From NCBI GenBank assembly GCA_905233475.1, contig CAJOEN010000001.1:1-62412 (forward strand): a DNA stretch of 62,412 nucleotides, in the 5' to 3' direction. Numbering within the stretch: position 1 is the first letter of the stretch; every line of letters begins with the position of its first letter. This DNA is from an uncultured Bacteroidales bacterium. GTDB lineage: Bacteria; Bacteroidota; Bacteroidia; Bacteroidales; P3. A program made the translations under genes and the position numbers. This document shows positions 7,411-15,646 of the stretch, in pieces. The notes under the pieces are model-generated. The model was not told the origin of the DNA. It saw only the letters and a list, made by a program, of their open reading frames with translations, and searched no databases.

Positions 7411-8097
7411 ATGAAGAAAATATTTTACCCCTTAGTTTTCGTCTTTACGGCAATAATTGCCGGATGTACAGGCCGTATCCAAACGGAAAACAAGATAGAC
7501 TGCAATGTGAACCCCGACGAGTATTTCGGACAGAGCTACCAAGCGCAGGATTTCCAGTTCTGGCGTGTGCTTGCAGTGGGCGAAACATACGCCAATATTA
7601 TAGACTCCATCAAGTATAAACTTGGCGAAAGAGCCGATGAGGATGCCTATACTCAGTCTGGTAGCAGGTTGGTGCCCGTGTCCGACACGGCAGCGTTTGG
7701 CGAAGTGCTGCGGCAGATGACTTTGAAATTTGCAGACGAAATGCCCGGCCATTACTGCTGGCTAAAGGACGAGTTCACAGGCGATTACTGCGAGCTGCTT
7801 TTCCTTTATGGTGAAGCCGAGGGCCGTCCCCTTATCGACGGAAGTCATATCGATTCGGCCTGTGTCGTTGAATGGCGCGGACAAATGTCGGTGGATTTTG
7901 TTTTCGACAAAGAAGGAACGGAGATGTTCCGTAAACTCACCGCCGAAACAGTCGGAGAAAGATTGGCCATGACTTTGGGCGAAAGGGTTTTGTCCACACC
8001 TATGGTGAACAGCGAAATCAATGGTGGAAAATGCTCTGTATCGGCTTCCGATACCGAGAAAGCCTGCGCCATAGCCGCGGTGCTAAACAAGAAATAA
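7411..8097 (+). CDS. Lipoprotein with a SecD P1-head-like domain
   Basis: A 228-residue lipoprotein (lipobox AIIAGC, Cys19; ATG at 7411 chosen for the signal peptide). Its C-terminal part (about 155-225) reads VDFVFDKEGTEMFRKLT, VGERLAMTLGERVLSTPMVN, INGGKCSVSA. This matches the head of the SecD periplasmic P1 domain, including the diagnostic 'lA..l...v.s.P.v...i.gG' pattern. No SecD membrane domain is attached, and the remainder (30-150) is unfamiliar. Stand-alone P1-head lipoproteins could interact with translocating proteins or with Sec, but this is inference. The gene stands alone, followed by a palindrome and the transposase-like gene on the other strand. Confidence 0.65.
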   Translation: MKKIFYPLVFVFTAIIAGCTGRIQTENKIDCNVNPDEYFGQSYQAQDFQFWRVLAVGETYANIIDSIKYKLGERADEDAYTQSGSRLVPVSDTAAFGEVLRQMTLKFADEMPGHYCWLKDEFTGDYCELLFLYGEAEGRPLIDGSHIDSACVVEWRGQMSVDFVFDKEGTEMFRKLTAETVGERLAMTLGERVLSTPMVNSEINGGKCSVSASDTEKACAIAAVLNKK

Positions 8098-8106
8098 CTC
8101 TTTTGG

Positions 8107-8160
8107 CTTGAGTTGAAAGTGGAAAGTTTAATGCTGTTGCAGCGGATTTACTAAATCCGC
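8107..8160. repeat. CTTGAGTTGAAAGT repeat (left copy) and GCGGATTT palindrome
   Basis: CTTGAGTTGAAAGT at 8107-8120 recurs at 9459-9472, on the other side of the HUH transposase gene. At 8142-8160 GCGGATTT-ACT-AAATCCGC forms an 8-bp hairpin, similar in sequence to the CGGATT/AATCCG hairpin at 683-700. Confidence 0.6.
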
Positions 8161-8275
8161 CGCAATTTGGCAAGTGTAAAGATTGCTATTTTTGGGGTTG
8201 TTAGTACGAAAATATGTGGTACAGCTCCAAAATAAATTGGTTCGCAAACTAGTTTTCGAGAGTTATATATTAGAT

Positions 8276-9355
8276 TTACGACAATTGTTGCGCAATTACT
8301 TCCGCCAAAGTGTTGAGCATCTTGCATTCGGCACGGCTTATATGGCGCTTGGATGCGTAGTATTGCCATGGGCTGAGGATAAGCACACGCCCTGCGGCAC
8401 AGGCATCGAAAAGTCTGTCCTGTGGTTTGTAATAATCACGGAAACCGTTGTCGGCCAGATAGATGAACGGCAGTTGCTCGTTCAGAAGCACTTCCATTAC
8501 TTGTTTTTCTTGTGGCGAGATAAACGGCGATACTAACACCGAGCCTTGTCGTGCGGCCGTTACGCATCCGTTCATATAGTCGCGTAGAGGATTGGGGGTG
8601 TTGTGTTCGGCAGCATAAACCATAGTGCGGCGCACATGCACAGGAGTAAAACTTTCGGCGAGGAGCAGAGCGGTGTTGCCCGCCCCGTCGTAGTTCCGGC
8701 CATTTATTTCTATGCCTTTCTGCACTCGGAAAAAGCCTGGCATAAGGCGCTTGGTGGCCAGCCGCTGCGGATTGAGTTTTACGTAGCGCATCATATTGTT
8801 CAGCTGTCCTCGCCGCGACATGGGGCGTATGAATGGCATTTCGCTAAAGACGGGGTCGAGGCTGTCATAAAATTCGTGGCCGATTGTGGCGCGTAGTTTT
8901 TTTGCCTGGCTGGCAGTATTATGTCTGTTGGCTTCTTTTTGTTTGCTATCGGCTTCTAAACTCTGTCCATTAGCCGGAATTGAATTCTGGCCAACCGACA
9001 AAGAATATGCTCTTCCTAATTTTTTGGCACCTTGCCAGAAGCCACGTACCACCTCTTTTATGCTGCAAGGCATTGAGTGGGTTATATATAACACAGTGTG
9101 CAGATGGTCAGGCATAAGGCAGAATTGGAGAATGCGTATTTCAGGGCGGTACTCTTTAATTTGTAGCATAAGCTCCACTAAGGACTCCCCCAATTCTGTG
9201 CGTTCCACCCTTGCCTGAGCAGGGTCGTTGTTGGGTATGACAAGTGTGCCCAGCAATGGCTGACGCGAGGTAACGGTGAGGGTTACGTGGTATATGCCTA
9301 TGCCACGCCATGCTGTTGCCGGCTCCTGCCAGTGCCATTGTTCCTGCTCTGCCAT
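8276..9355 (-). CDS. HUH (Y1/REP-associated) transposase-like protein with a C-terminal SLOG/DprA-like domain
   Basis: A 359-residue protein. The N-terminal ~205 residues resemble REP-associated tyrosine transposases (RAYT, IS200-like). The metal-binding HUH motif is MPDHLHTVLY (His84, His86), and the catalytic Tyr candidate is Tyr191 in MRYVKLNPQR, the equivalent of the family's 'YIHLNP'. A low-complexity insert lies at about 118-155. From about 215 the sequence leaves the transposase fold and resembles a Rossmann-type DprA/SLOG domain (TALLLAESFTPVHVRR, SVLVSPFISPQEKQVMEVLL, LPFIYLADNGF, RLFDACAAGRVLILSP). The transposase part looks intact. Palindromes (8142-8160) and a 14-bp direct repeat (8107, 9459) flank it. 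Y1 chemistry is family knowledge; the SLOG assignment is my inference from motif shape. Confidence 0.72.
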   Translation of the reverse strand: MAEQEQWHWQEPATAWRGIGIYHVTLTVTSRQPLLGTLVIPNNDPAQARVERTELGESLVELMLQIKEYRPEIRILQFCLMPDHLHTVLYITHSMPCSIKEVVRGFWQGAKKLGRAYSLSVGQNSIPANGQSLEADSKQKEANRHNTASQAKKLRATIGHEFYDSLDPVFSEMPFIRPMSRRGQLNNMMRYVKLNPQRLATKRLMPGFFRVQKGIEINGRNYDGAGNTALLLAESFTPVHVRRTMVYAAEHNTPNPLRDYMNGCVTAARQGSVLVSPFISPQEKQVMEVLLNEQLPFIYLADNGFRDYYKPQDRLFDACAAGRVLILSPWQYYASKRHISRAECKMLNTLAEVIAQQLS

Positions 9356-9458
9356 TGTTTTAGAGTGTTGTTACGTTTTTTTATCGTGCAATATGGTTTT
9401 TCTGCGTCTTTGCCTATTTCCATAACGCACAATCCTCGTCTTTATTGCACTATGCCAA

Positions 9459-9472
9459 CTTGAGTTGAAAGT
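9459..9472. repeat. CTTGAGTTGAAAGT repeat (right copy)
   Basis: Identical to 8107-8120, in the same orientation, about 100 bp upstream of the transposase-like gene start. Confidence 0.6.
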
Positions 9473-9549
9473 TGTAATTAGTTACCCCAAATCAACATTC
9501 TTTTCACTTTTCACAGATCACTCAAAAATCAACAGTTCAACACCCCATC

Positions 9550-9906
9550 TCAGTCCCTGAAAATGAAATACACTGCTCCGAGCATACACAGGCAGGCCCA
9601 CAGGTAGTTGAGCTTGAAGGGTTGGTTCATCACAATCATGGAGAAGGGAATGAACACCGACAGCGACACCACTTCCTGAATGATTTTAAGTTGCGGCAAA
9701 GTGTAAACCGTGGAGCCGATGCGGTTGGCCGGCACCTGAATCATATATTCGAAAAAGGCTATCAGCCAGCTTACTATGGCCGCCACGTACCATGCGCGAT
9801 TAGACATGTTTTTAAGGTGTCCGTACCAAGCGTAGGTCATAAAACAGTTGGAGCAAACCAACATAAAAATGGACACCACACGGGGGTTGGAGATTATTTG
9901 CCACAT
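9550..9906 (-). CDS. DUF486 / DMT-family small membrane protein
   Basis: A 118-residue, four-helix integral membrane protein that matches the DUF486 family (CFMTYAWYGHLK, WLIAFFEYMIQVPANRIG, LPQLKIIQEVVSL, FIPFSMIVMNQP are its conserved blocks). The family belongs to the drug/metabolite transporter superfamily, but no substrate is established. Its 5' end overlaps the 3' end of cinA by 13 bp on the same strand, so the two are probably translated from one mRNA. Length is normal. Confidence 0.88.
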   Translation of the reverse strand: MWQIISNPRVVSIFMLVCSNCFMTYAWYGHLKNMSNRAWYVAAIVSWLIAFFEYMIQVPANRIGSTVYTLPQLKIIQEVVSLSVFIPFSMIVMNQPFKLNYLWACLCMLGAVYFIFRD

Positions 9907-11144
9907 TCTTCGTTTACAAGCTTTATAAGATCCATAAATACGTTATTTACAGTGCGTTCTACAGTGCGACTGCGGTTGTTGCCGAGGCTCAACATACGTG
10001 TAACGGTTTTGTTTGCCGATGCCACGCCAATCCACACCGTGCCTACGGGTTTGTCGGGAGTGCCGCCCGAAGGTCCTGCTATTCCGGTGGTAGCCACGGC
10101 ATAGTCGGCGTTGGCTCTGCGACGGGCGTTTTCAGCCATCTCGGTAACGATCTCCCTGCTCACGGCGCCGTGTTTTTCGAGAGTGTCGTGGCTTACACCT
10201 AAAATACTTTCTTTCAATTCGTTGGAATAGACAACAAAACCGCCTTTGAAATACTGCGAAGCACCTGCAAGACGGGTAATGCGGCTTGCTATGGTGCCTC
10301 CAGTGCAGCTCTCGGCCGAAGTCAGGGTTTTGCCTTTGGCGCACATCAGTTTGGCCACGCATTCCTCCATATTTTCGCAGTCCTCGCCTGCGGCATACTG
10401 TCCGGCGATGGAGAGCAGTTTTTCCTTTTCGCATTGCAGGGTGCGTTCGGCCGAGGCTTTGTCGGAGCCGAAAATGGTGAGTCGCATTTTAATCATACCG
10501 GCGCTCGGCAGGTAGGCCACCTTTGCGTTTTCGGGCAGCGCCAGCTCCCATTCCTCCACCAAGTCGGAGAGGAACGACTCGCCTATGCCTTGGAAAATGA
10601 TGTTTTTGCGAACAATGGCGCAGTCGTTGAACATGCGGTTGAGACGCGGAATAACGAGCTCACCCATAAGGTATTGCATCTCGTCGGGCACACCGGGCAT
10701 TGAGACAATGATTTTGCCGTTTTGCTCGAACCACATTCCGGGAGCCGTGCCCATTTTGTTGAGCAGCACCTCGCAGTTGTCGGGCACAAGCGCCTGCATG
10801 CGGTTTATCGGCGTAAGCTCGTAGCCCAGCACTCGGAAACGTTGTTCGATATTGTGCAGACTTTCAGCGTCTTCGCGGAGTTCCGAACCGAAATACCTGC
10901 AAAGAGTGTGTTTGGTTATGTCGTCCTTGGTGGGACCCAATCCACCGGTAATAAGCACTATGTCGGTGTTTTGCAAAGCGCCGTCGAGGACGGAGATGAT
11001 GGCGTCGGCCTTGTCGGAGATGGTAAGCACCTGCGCAACGTCGAAATTGTTGTCCGTCAAACGTTCGGACATCCAAGCGGCATTGGTGTTCACCACCTGC
11101 CCGATAAGCAGTTCGTCGCCAATGGATATTATTGTAACTTTCAT
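9894..11144 (-). CDS. cinA: CinA-family protein (NMN deamidase / competence-damage inducible)
   Basis: A 416-residue full-length CinA. The N-terminal molybdopterin-binding-like domain (about 1-170) begins MKVTIISIGDELLIGQVVNTN and contains TGGLGPTKDDITK. The C-terminal PncC-type domain (about 260-416) contains LTSAESCTGGTIASRITR, YSNELKESILGV and TTGIAGPSGGTPDKPVGTVW. PncC-type domains deamidate nicotinamide mononucleotide in pyridine-nucleotide salvage, and the N-terminal domain is linked to ADP-ribose pyrophosphatase activity in characterised CinA proteins. It is transcribed from a TACTTTTG box on the minus strand (11189-11196) and overlaps the downstream DUF486 gene. Confidence 0.95.
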   Translation of the reverse strand: MKVTIISIGDELLIGQVVNTNAAWMSERLTDNNFDVAQVLTISDKADAIISVLDGALQNTDIVLITGGLGPTKDDITKHTLCRYFGSELREDAESLHNIEQRFRVLGYELTPINRMQALVPDNCEVLLNKMGTAPGMWFEQNGKIIVSMPGVPDEMQYLMGELVIPRLNRMFNDCAIVRKNIIFQGIGESFLSDLVEEWELALPENAKVAYLPSAGMIKMRLTIFGSDKASAERTLQCEKEKLLSIAGQYAAGEDCENMEECVAKLMCAKGKTLTSAESCTGGTIASRITRLAGASQYFKGGFVVYSNELKESILGVSHDTLEKHGAVSREIVTEMAENARRRANADYAVATTGIAGPSGGTPDKPVGTVWIGVASANKTVTRMLSLGNNRSRTVERTVNNVFMDLIKLVNEECGK

Positions 11145-11188
11145 CGAATCAATAAATTGTCTTGTTTATTTGTTTCAAATACAAGATG

Positions 11189-11196
11189 CAAAAGTA
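11189..11196 (-). promoter_or_regulatory. -7 promoter box of cinA
   Basis: The minus strand reads TACTTTTG, matching TAnnTTTG, about 45 bp upstream of the cinA start. Confidence 0.5.
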
Positions 11197-11351
11197 CACA
11201 TTTTTTCGCAGAAACTAATACCCCAAAATCCACTCAAAACAAATAAATGATGTTCGTACACAAAAGGTCTGAAATTTTCTTCCCTAAACATTTGTAAATT
11301 GGCACTTTATGACAACAGCCATTTTTATTGAAATAAAAAAAGCAAAAAATG

Positions 11352-11382
11352 TTGGTCAATTGAAAAATAAATTGTAACTTTG
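11352..11382 (+). promoter_or_regulatory. Promoter of the atpHAG operon
   Basis: TTG at 11352-11354 and TAACTTTG at 11375-11382, followed by CAGG, fit the -33/-7 spacing of this phylum. Transcription would start near 11389. Confidence 0.65.
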
Positions 11383-11514
11383 CAGGCCGAAACATTTATT
11401 GGCCGACATTGGCACAAAGCAGGTGATTTCGATTGGTAAACCACTGTTAATCAATGACAACGGGCAAGATGTTACGGATACAATATAATAAAACTATAAC
11501 GTAAATACACACTT

Positions 11515-12072
11515 GTGGAAAATTACAGAATCAATGTAAACTACGCCAAAGCACTGTTTTTGCTGGCAACGGACACCGGCGAGGTTGATAAGACCTGTGA
11601 AGATATGAAACTTGTCAATCAGGTGTGCACAGAGAACCACATTCTGAACGTGCTTTTCAGCAATCCGGTGATAAAAGAGGCTAAAAAACTCGGCATAATC
11701 CGCGACCTCTTCGAGGAGAAGGTCAGCCATCTTACAATGACTTTCCTAAACTTTGTTGTACGCAAACGCCGTGCTGTAAGTCTGCGCGGAATTTCGGAGG
11801 CATACCTCGACCTTTACCGGCAGAGCAAAGGCATAGTGCTTTCGGAACTGCGCACTGCAGTGGAAGTCGATGACGAAGCCAAGGCCGAAATCGCAAAAAT
11901 TATAGGCAACTACACCCACAAAACTGTGGAAATGAACGCCATCACCGACGACACCATGCTTGGCGGATTTTGCGTAAGCTTCGACAATAGCATGTACGAC
12001 GCACGTATTCGCACACAAATAAACAAACTGCTGAAAGAATTCAGCAAAAACACATACGAGAAAGCAATTTAG
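11515..12072 (+). CDS. atpH: ATP synthase F1 subunit delta
   Basis: A 185-residue delta (OSCP) subunit, which links the F1 head to the peripheral stalk. Recognisable blocks are YAKALFLLA at the start, LSNPVIKEAKKL-like VLFSNPVIKEAKKLGI, FVVRKRRAVSLRGI and the C-terminal DDTMLGGFCVSF (family: D..l.GG.v...). It starts with GTG at 11515; no upstream in-frame ATG is usable. It is the first gene of a three-gene unit with atpA 21 bp downstream. The usual upstream partners atpB, atpE and atpF are absent, since cinA lies upstream on the other strand. Confidence 0.93.
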   Translation: MENYRINVNYAKALFLLATDTGEVDKTCEDMKLVNQVCTENHILNVLFSNPVIKEAKKLGIIRDLFEEKVSHLTMTFLNFVVRKRRAVSLRGISEAYLDLYRQSKGIVLSELRTAVEVDDEAKAEIAKIIGNYTHKTVEMNAITDDTMLGGFCVSFDNSMYDARIRTQINKLLKEFSKNTYEKAI

Positions 12073-12093
12073 TAAATAATACAATAGAAATAT

Positions 12094-13674
12094 ATGGCTG
12101 AAATCAAACCTGCCGAAGTATCGGCGATACTTAAGAAACAACTTGCCGACGTTGATCTCAACGTGGAACTGGAAGAAGTTGGCACCGTGCTTACTGTCGG
12201 CGACGGCATTGCACGCGTGTATGGATTAAACAACGCTCAATCAAGTGAATTGGTCGAGTTCGAGAACGGAACACAAGGCATTGTGCAAAACCTCGAAGAA
12301 GACAACGTGGGTATTGTGCTTTTGGCCGAAGCCGACGACATCAACGAAGGCGACACCGTTAAACGTACCAAACGCATTGCCTCCGTAAAGGTGAGCGAAG
12401 CCATGATTGGTCGTGTTATCAACACCATTGGTGAGACCGTAGATGGCAAAGGCCCAATCGAAGGCGAGACTTTCGAAATGCCTCTGGAACGCAAAGCCCC
12501 CGGCGTTATCTTCCGTCAGCCGGTGGAAGAACCGATACAAACTGGCATCAAGGCTATCGACTCCATGATTCCTATCGGAAGAGGACAGCGCGAGCTTATC
12601 ATAGGCGACCGTCAGACCGGAAAAACGGCTATCGCCATCGATACAATCATCAACCAAAAGAGCTTCTACGATGCAGGCAACCCTGTTTACTGTATCTACG
12701 TTGCTTGCGGCCAGAAAGGCTCCACTGTTGCCAATATCGTTAAAACCCTCGAGGAAAAAGGCGCTATGGCATACACCGTAGTTGTTGTGGCAACAGCCTC
12801 CGACCCCGCAGCCATGCAGTTCTACGCACCGTTCACCGGTGCCGCTATAGGTGAATATTTCCGCGATACAGGACGTCATGCCCTCGTTATCTACGACGAC
12901 CTCAGCAAACAAGCCGTGGCTTACCGCGAAGTGTCGCTGCTGCTCCGTCGTCCGCCGGGACGTGAGGCTTACCCGGGAGACGTGTTCTACCTGCACTCAA
13001 GACTGCTCGAAAGAGCCGCAAAGATAATCAACAACGACAGCATTGCCGCTACCATGAACGACCTGCCGGAATCGCTGAAAGGCAAGGTAAAAGGTGGTGG
13101 TTCGCTCACAGCCCTGCCTATTATCGAAACCCAAGCCGGCGACGTTTCGGCATATATCCCCACCAACGTAATCTCCATTACCGACGGTCAGATATATCTG
13201 GAAACCAGCCTGTTCAACTCAGGTGTACGTCCGGCTATCAACGTAGGTATTTCAGTGTCGCGTGTGGGAGGTAAAGCTCAGATTAAGTCCATGAAGAAAA
13301 CTGCAGGTACGCTGAAACTCGACCAAGCCCAGTTCCGCGAACTGGAGGCTTTCTCGAAATTCGGCTCCGACCTCGACGCCGCCACTCAGGCAGTGCTCGA
13401 CAAAGGTGCCCGCAACGTGGAAATTCTGAAACAACCGCAATACACACCTATGAAAGTGGAAGACCAAGTGGCCATCATCTACTGCGGTACCAACGGACTT
13501 CTTTCGGGAATACCTACCGACAGAGTACGCGACTTTGAGACAGAATATCTGTTCTTCCTCCGTCAGAACCATGCTTCGGTATTGGACAACCTCCGTGCCG
13601 GCAAACTCCTTGACGAGGATACCAAGATACTTCGCGAAGTGGCCGCCGACCTATCGAAAAAATATGCAAAATAA
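12094..13674 (+). CDS. atpA: ATP synthase F1 subunit alpha
   Basis: A 526-residue alpha subunit of F1, the non-catalytic nucleotide-binding partner of beta in the hexamer. It shows the beta-barrel N-terminal domain ([16 protein letters not shown]), the P-loop GDRQTGKT (about 171-178), the signature [40 protein letters not shown], and the C-terminal helical domain. Length and motifs are normal. It lies between atpH and atpG. The catalytic beta subunit (atpD) and epsilon (atpC) are not in this window, so assembly depends on genes encoded elsewhere. Confidence 0.98.
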   Translation: MAEIKPAEVSAILKKQLADVDLNVELEEVGTVLTVGDGIARVYGLNNAQSSELVEFENGTQGIVQNLEEDNVGIVLLAEADDINEGDTVKRTKRIASVKVSEAMIGRVINTIGETVDGKGPIEGETFEMPLERKAPGVIFRQPVEEPIQTGIKAIDSMIPIGRGQRELIIGDRQTGKTAIAIDTIINQKSFYDAGNPVYCIYVACGQKGSTVANIVKTLEEKGAMAYTVVVVATASDPAAMQFYAPFTGAAIGEYFRDTGRHALVIYDDLSKQAVAYREVSLLLRRPPGREAYPGDVFYLHSRLLERAAKIINNDSIAATMNDLPESLKGKVKGGGSLTALPIIETQAGDVSAYIPTNVISITDGQIYLETSLFNSGVRPAINVGISVSRVGGKAQIKSMKKTAGTLKLDQAQFRELEAFSKFGSDLDAATQAVLDKGARNVEILKQPQYTPMKVEDQVAIIYCGTNGLLSGIPTDRVRDFETEYLFFLRQNHASVLDNLRAGKLLDEDTKILREVAADLSKKYAK

Positions 13675-13702
13675 CTGGATTTCACCTAACAAGGTCTGAA
13701 CA

Positions 13703-14575
13703 ATGGAAAATCTGAAAGAAGTTCGAACCCGCATAGCATCGGTAAACTCCACACAGCAAATTACCTCGGCCATGAAGATGGTGTCGGCTGCTAAATTCCG
13801 CAGAGCTCAGAACGCCATACTTGCCATGCGTCCTTACGACAAAAAACTGTCGGAGATAATACGCGACATAAACGTGGAAGACGGTGTGGACACACCTTAT
13901 CACACAATACGAGAGGCAAAGAAAGTGCTGATGGTAGTGGTTTCCTCCAACAAAGGTCTTTGCGGAGCATTCAACTCCAACGTCATAAAAGAGGCAAACC
14001 AACGCATTCAGCACTACCGTAAACAAGCCGACGTGGAACTTAGCCTTATTACAATAGGCAAACGCGCCACTGAACACTTTGCCAAGCACACTACTTTAGT
14101 GAAAAGTTCCTATGACGAGGTGTTGGACAAACCAGCTTTCGACGATGTGGCAGAAATTGCCGAGGATATTATGAATCGCTTCTGCGAAAAGGAATACGAC
14201 AAAGTTGAGATTGTGTACAACAAGTTCAAAAACTCGCTTACACAGATACTCACCACAGAACAATTCCTTCCCGTAATGCCCGACAATGCCAAAAAGGACG
14301 AAAACAAGGTGCAAAGCGACTACATTTTCGAACCCAGCAAAATGGAAATCCTGAAAGAGATGATACCCTTATCGTTGCGTTCGCAATTCTATAGGGTAAT
14401 CCTTGACTCGTTGGCTTCGGAACACGGCGCTCGCATGACGGCCATGCAGAAAGCCACCGACAACGCCACGGAACTGCTTAAAGAGCTGAAACTGACATAC
14501 AACAAAGCCCGTCAGACAGCAATTACAAACGAAATTATCGAAATAGTAAGCGGTGCCGAGGCCCTGAACGGATAA
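13703..14575 (+). CDS. atpG: ATP synthase F1 subunit gamma
   Basis: A 290-residue gamma subunit, the central rotor shaft of F1. N-terminal helix motif LKEVRTRIASVNSTQQITSAMKMVSAAKFRRAQ and the C-terminal SEHGARMTAMQKATDNA and YNKARQTAITNEIIEIVSGAEAL are diagnostic. It ends the delta-alpha-gamma unit and a strong terminator follows at 14603. Nothing unusual in length or sequence. Confidence 0.97.
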   Translation: MENLKEVRTRIASVNSTQQITSAMKMVSAAKFRRAQNAILAMRPYDKKLSEIIRDINVEDGVDTPYHTIREAKKVLMVVVSSNKGLCGAFNSNVIKEANQRIQHYRKQADVELSLITIGKRATEHFAKHTTLVKSSYDEVLDKPAFDDVAEIAEDIMNRFCEKEYDKVEIVYNKFKNSLTQILTTEQFLPVMPDNAKKDENKVQSDYIFEPSKMEILKEMIPLSLRSQFYRVILDSLASEHGARMTAMQKATDNATELLKELKLTYNKARQTAITNEIIEIVSGAEALNG

Positions 14576-14602
14576 CATCAAATTTTTGAACTCATTTTTC
14601 TT

Positions 14603-14640
14603 ACGGGAAGTGCCTATAAAAACACTTCCCGTTTTTTTAT
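14603..14640 (+). terminator. Terminator of the atpHAG operon
   Basis: A perfect 10-bp stem, ACGGGAAGTG / CACTTCCCGT (14603-14612 and 14623-14632), is followed by a T run. Confidence 0.85.
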
Positions 14641-14713
14641 ATCACAAAACACTGAGTGCTAACAATCTGAAAAACATTTGCACAAAACCGTCGAAAAATT
14701 GTTTTTTTTTATG

Positions 14714-14721
14714 TAAATTTG
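14714..14721 (+). promoter_or_regulatory. -7 promoter box of the SAM hydrolase gene
   Basis: TAAATTTG followed by CA matches the TAnnTTTG element, 66 bp upstream of the start at 14788. Confidence 0.55.
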
Positions 14722-14787
14722 CAAAACATACGGACACTATATTTTGTATGGTTCTTGATGTTTAAACTTTTAAAAATCAACGAATAA

Positions 14788-15576
14788 ATGAAGTTAGTAA
14801 CGCTGACCACAGACTGGGGCACATCCGATTTTTTCGCCGGCATGGTGAAAGGGCGGCTGTATTCTATGATTCCCGACGTGCAAGTGATTGACATTACCCA
14901 CAACATTGAACCGTACAACCGTTTGAAAACCGCCTTTATAGTGCGTAACGCCTGTCTCGGATTTCCGGAAGGGACCATCCATATTATCGACGTGGACTCT
15001 CACGAGACCAAAGAACGCCCCTATGTTGTCATCGAATACGACAAACAATATTACATTTGTGCCGACAACGGAATTACGGGACCTGTGTTTTGGGACAAAG
15101 AGGTGAAAATCGTGCAAATTTCCATGTATCAGGATTCGAGTTTTTTCAATTTCCCGGCATACAACTTGTTCTGTTTTGTTGCCGCACAAATAGCAAACGG
15201 CGCGCCTATGGACGAAATAGGATTTGTCCGCCAAAATTTGGCACCATACACACGACTCAGCCCGCTCACACACGAAGACAGTATGGAAGTGCAAATTATG
15301 TACGTGGACTCCTACGGCAACGCTTATTTGAACATTCTATACGATGATTTTGTCAAAATTCTGAATGGCAGGAAGATGCGCATTACTGTTGGTTCCCTTG
15401 TTCGGAAAAAACTGCAAATCTCGGGTTCTTATTTTGACTCCGAAGATTATGGCGAAACTGGGCTTGTACTCACAGTTTCGGCAACAGGATATTTGGAACT
15501 TGCCCTTCTGCACAACTCTGCGGAAGAACTTATGGGCATAGAAGTAGGGGCCAAAGCAGTTATACAGTTCGAATAG
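14788..15576 (+). CDS. S-adenosylmethionine hydroxide adenosyltransferase (SAM hydrolase) family protein
   Basis: A 262-residue member of the DUF62 family. It begins MKLVTLTTDWGTSDFFAGMVKG, the N-terminal motif carrying the conserved Asp that binds the ribose of SAM. DITHNIEPYN and ADNGITGPVF are the other family blocks, and the C-terminal beta-barrel domain is present. Characterised members split SAM to adenosine and methionine with water; chlorinases and fluorinases belong to the same fold. Without a halide-site signature, the hydrolase is the default. The gene is followed after 70 bp by the NAD(P)HX repair gene on the same strand, so they may be cotranscribed. Confidence 0.9.
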   Translation: MKLVTLTTDWGTSDFFAGMVKGRLYSMIPDVQVIDITHNIEPYNRLKTAFIVRNACLGFPEGTIHIIDVDSHETKERPYVVIEYDKQYYICADNGITGPVFWDKEVKIVQISMYQDSSFFNFPAYNLFCFVAAQIANGAPMDEIGFVRQNLAPYTRLSPLTHEDSMEVQIMYVDSYGNAYLNILYDDFVKILNGRKMRITVGSLVRKKLQISGSYFDSEDYGETGLVLTVSATGYLELALLHNSAEELMGIEVGAKAVIQFE

Positions 15577-15646
15577 ATTGCCTTGGGAATGTCCCAACAC
15601 AATTTCCATACATAGGGTAACGACTTTTCAGAAAAAAACATAACAC

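Larger units (their letters stand above)
11145..11514. other. 370-bp intergenic region between cinA and the ATP synthase genes
   Basis: It contains the divergent promoters of cinA (11189-11196) and of atpHAG (11352-11382). The remainder is AT-rich with no convincing gene. The atp leader is about 125 nt long and shows no obvious strong hairpin. Confidence 0.6.

Noticed and set aside
12241-12996. 251-residue minus-strand frame opposite atpA
   Set aside because: Antisense of a conserved gene; no recognisable protein features.
13720-13745. GTTCGAACCC in atpG as a possible tRNA T-arm
   Set aside because: No matching acceptor or anticodon arms, and it lies inside a coding gene.
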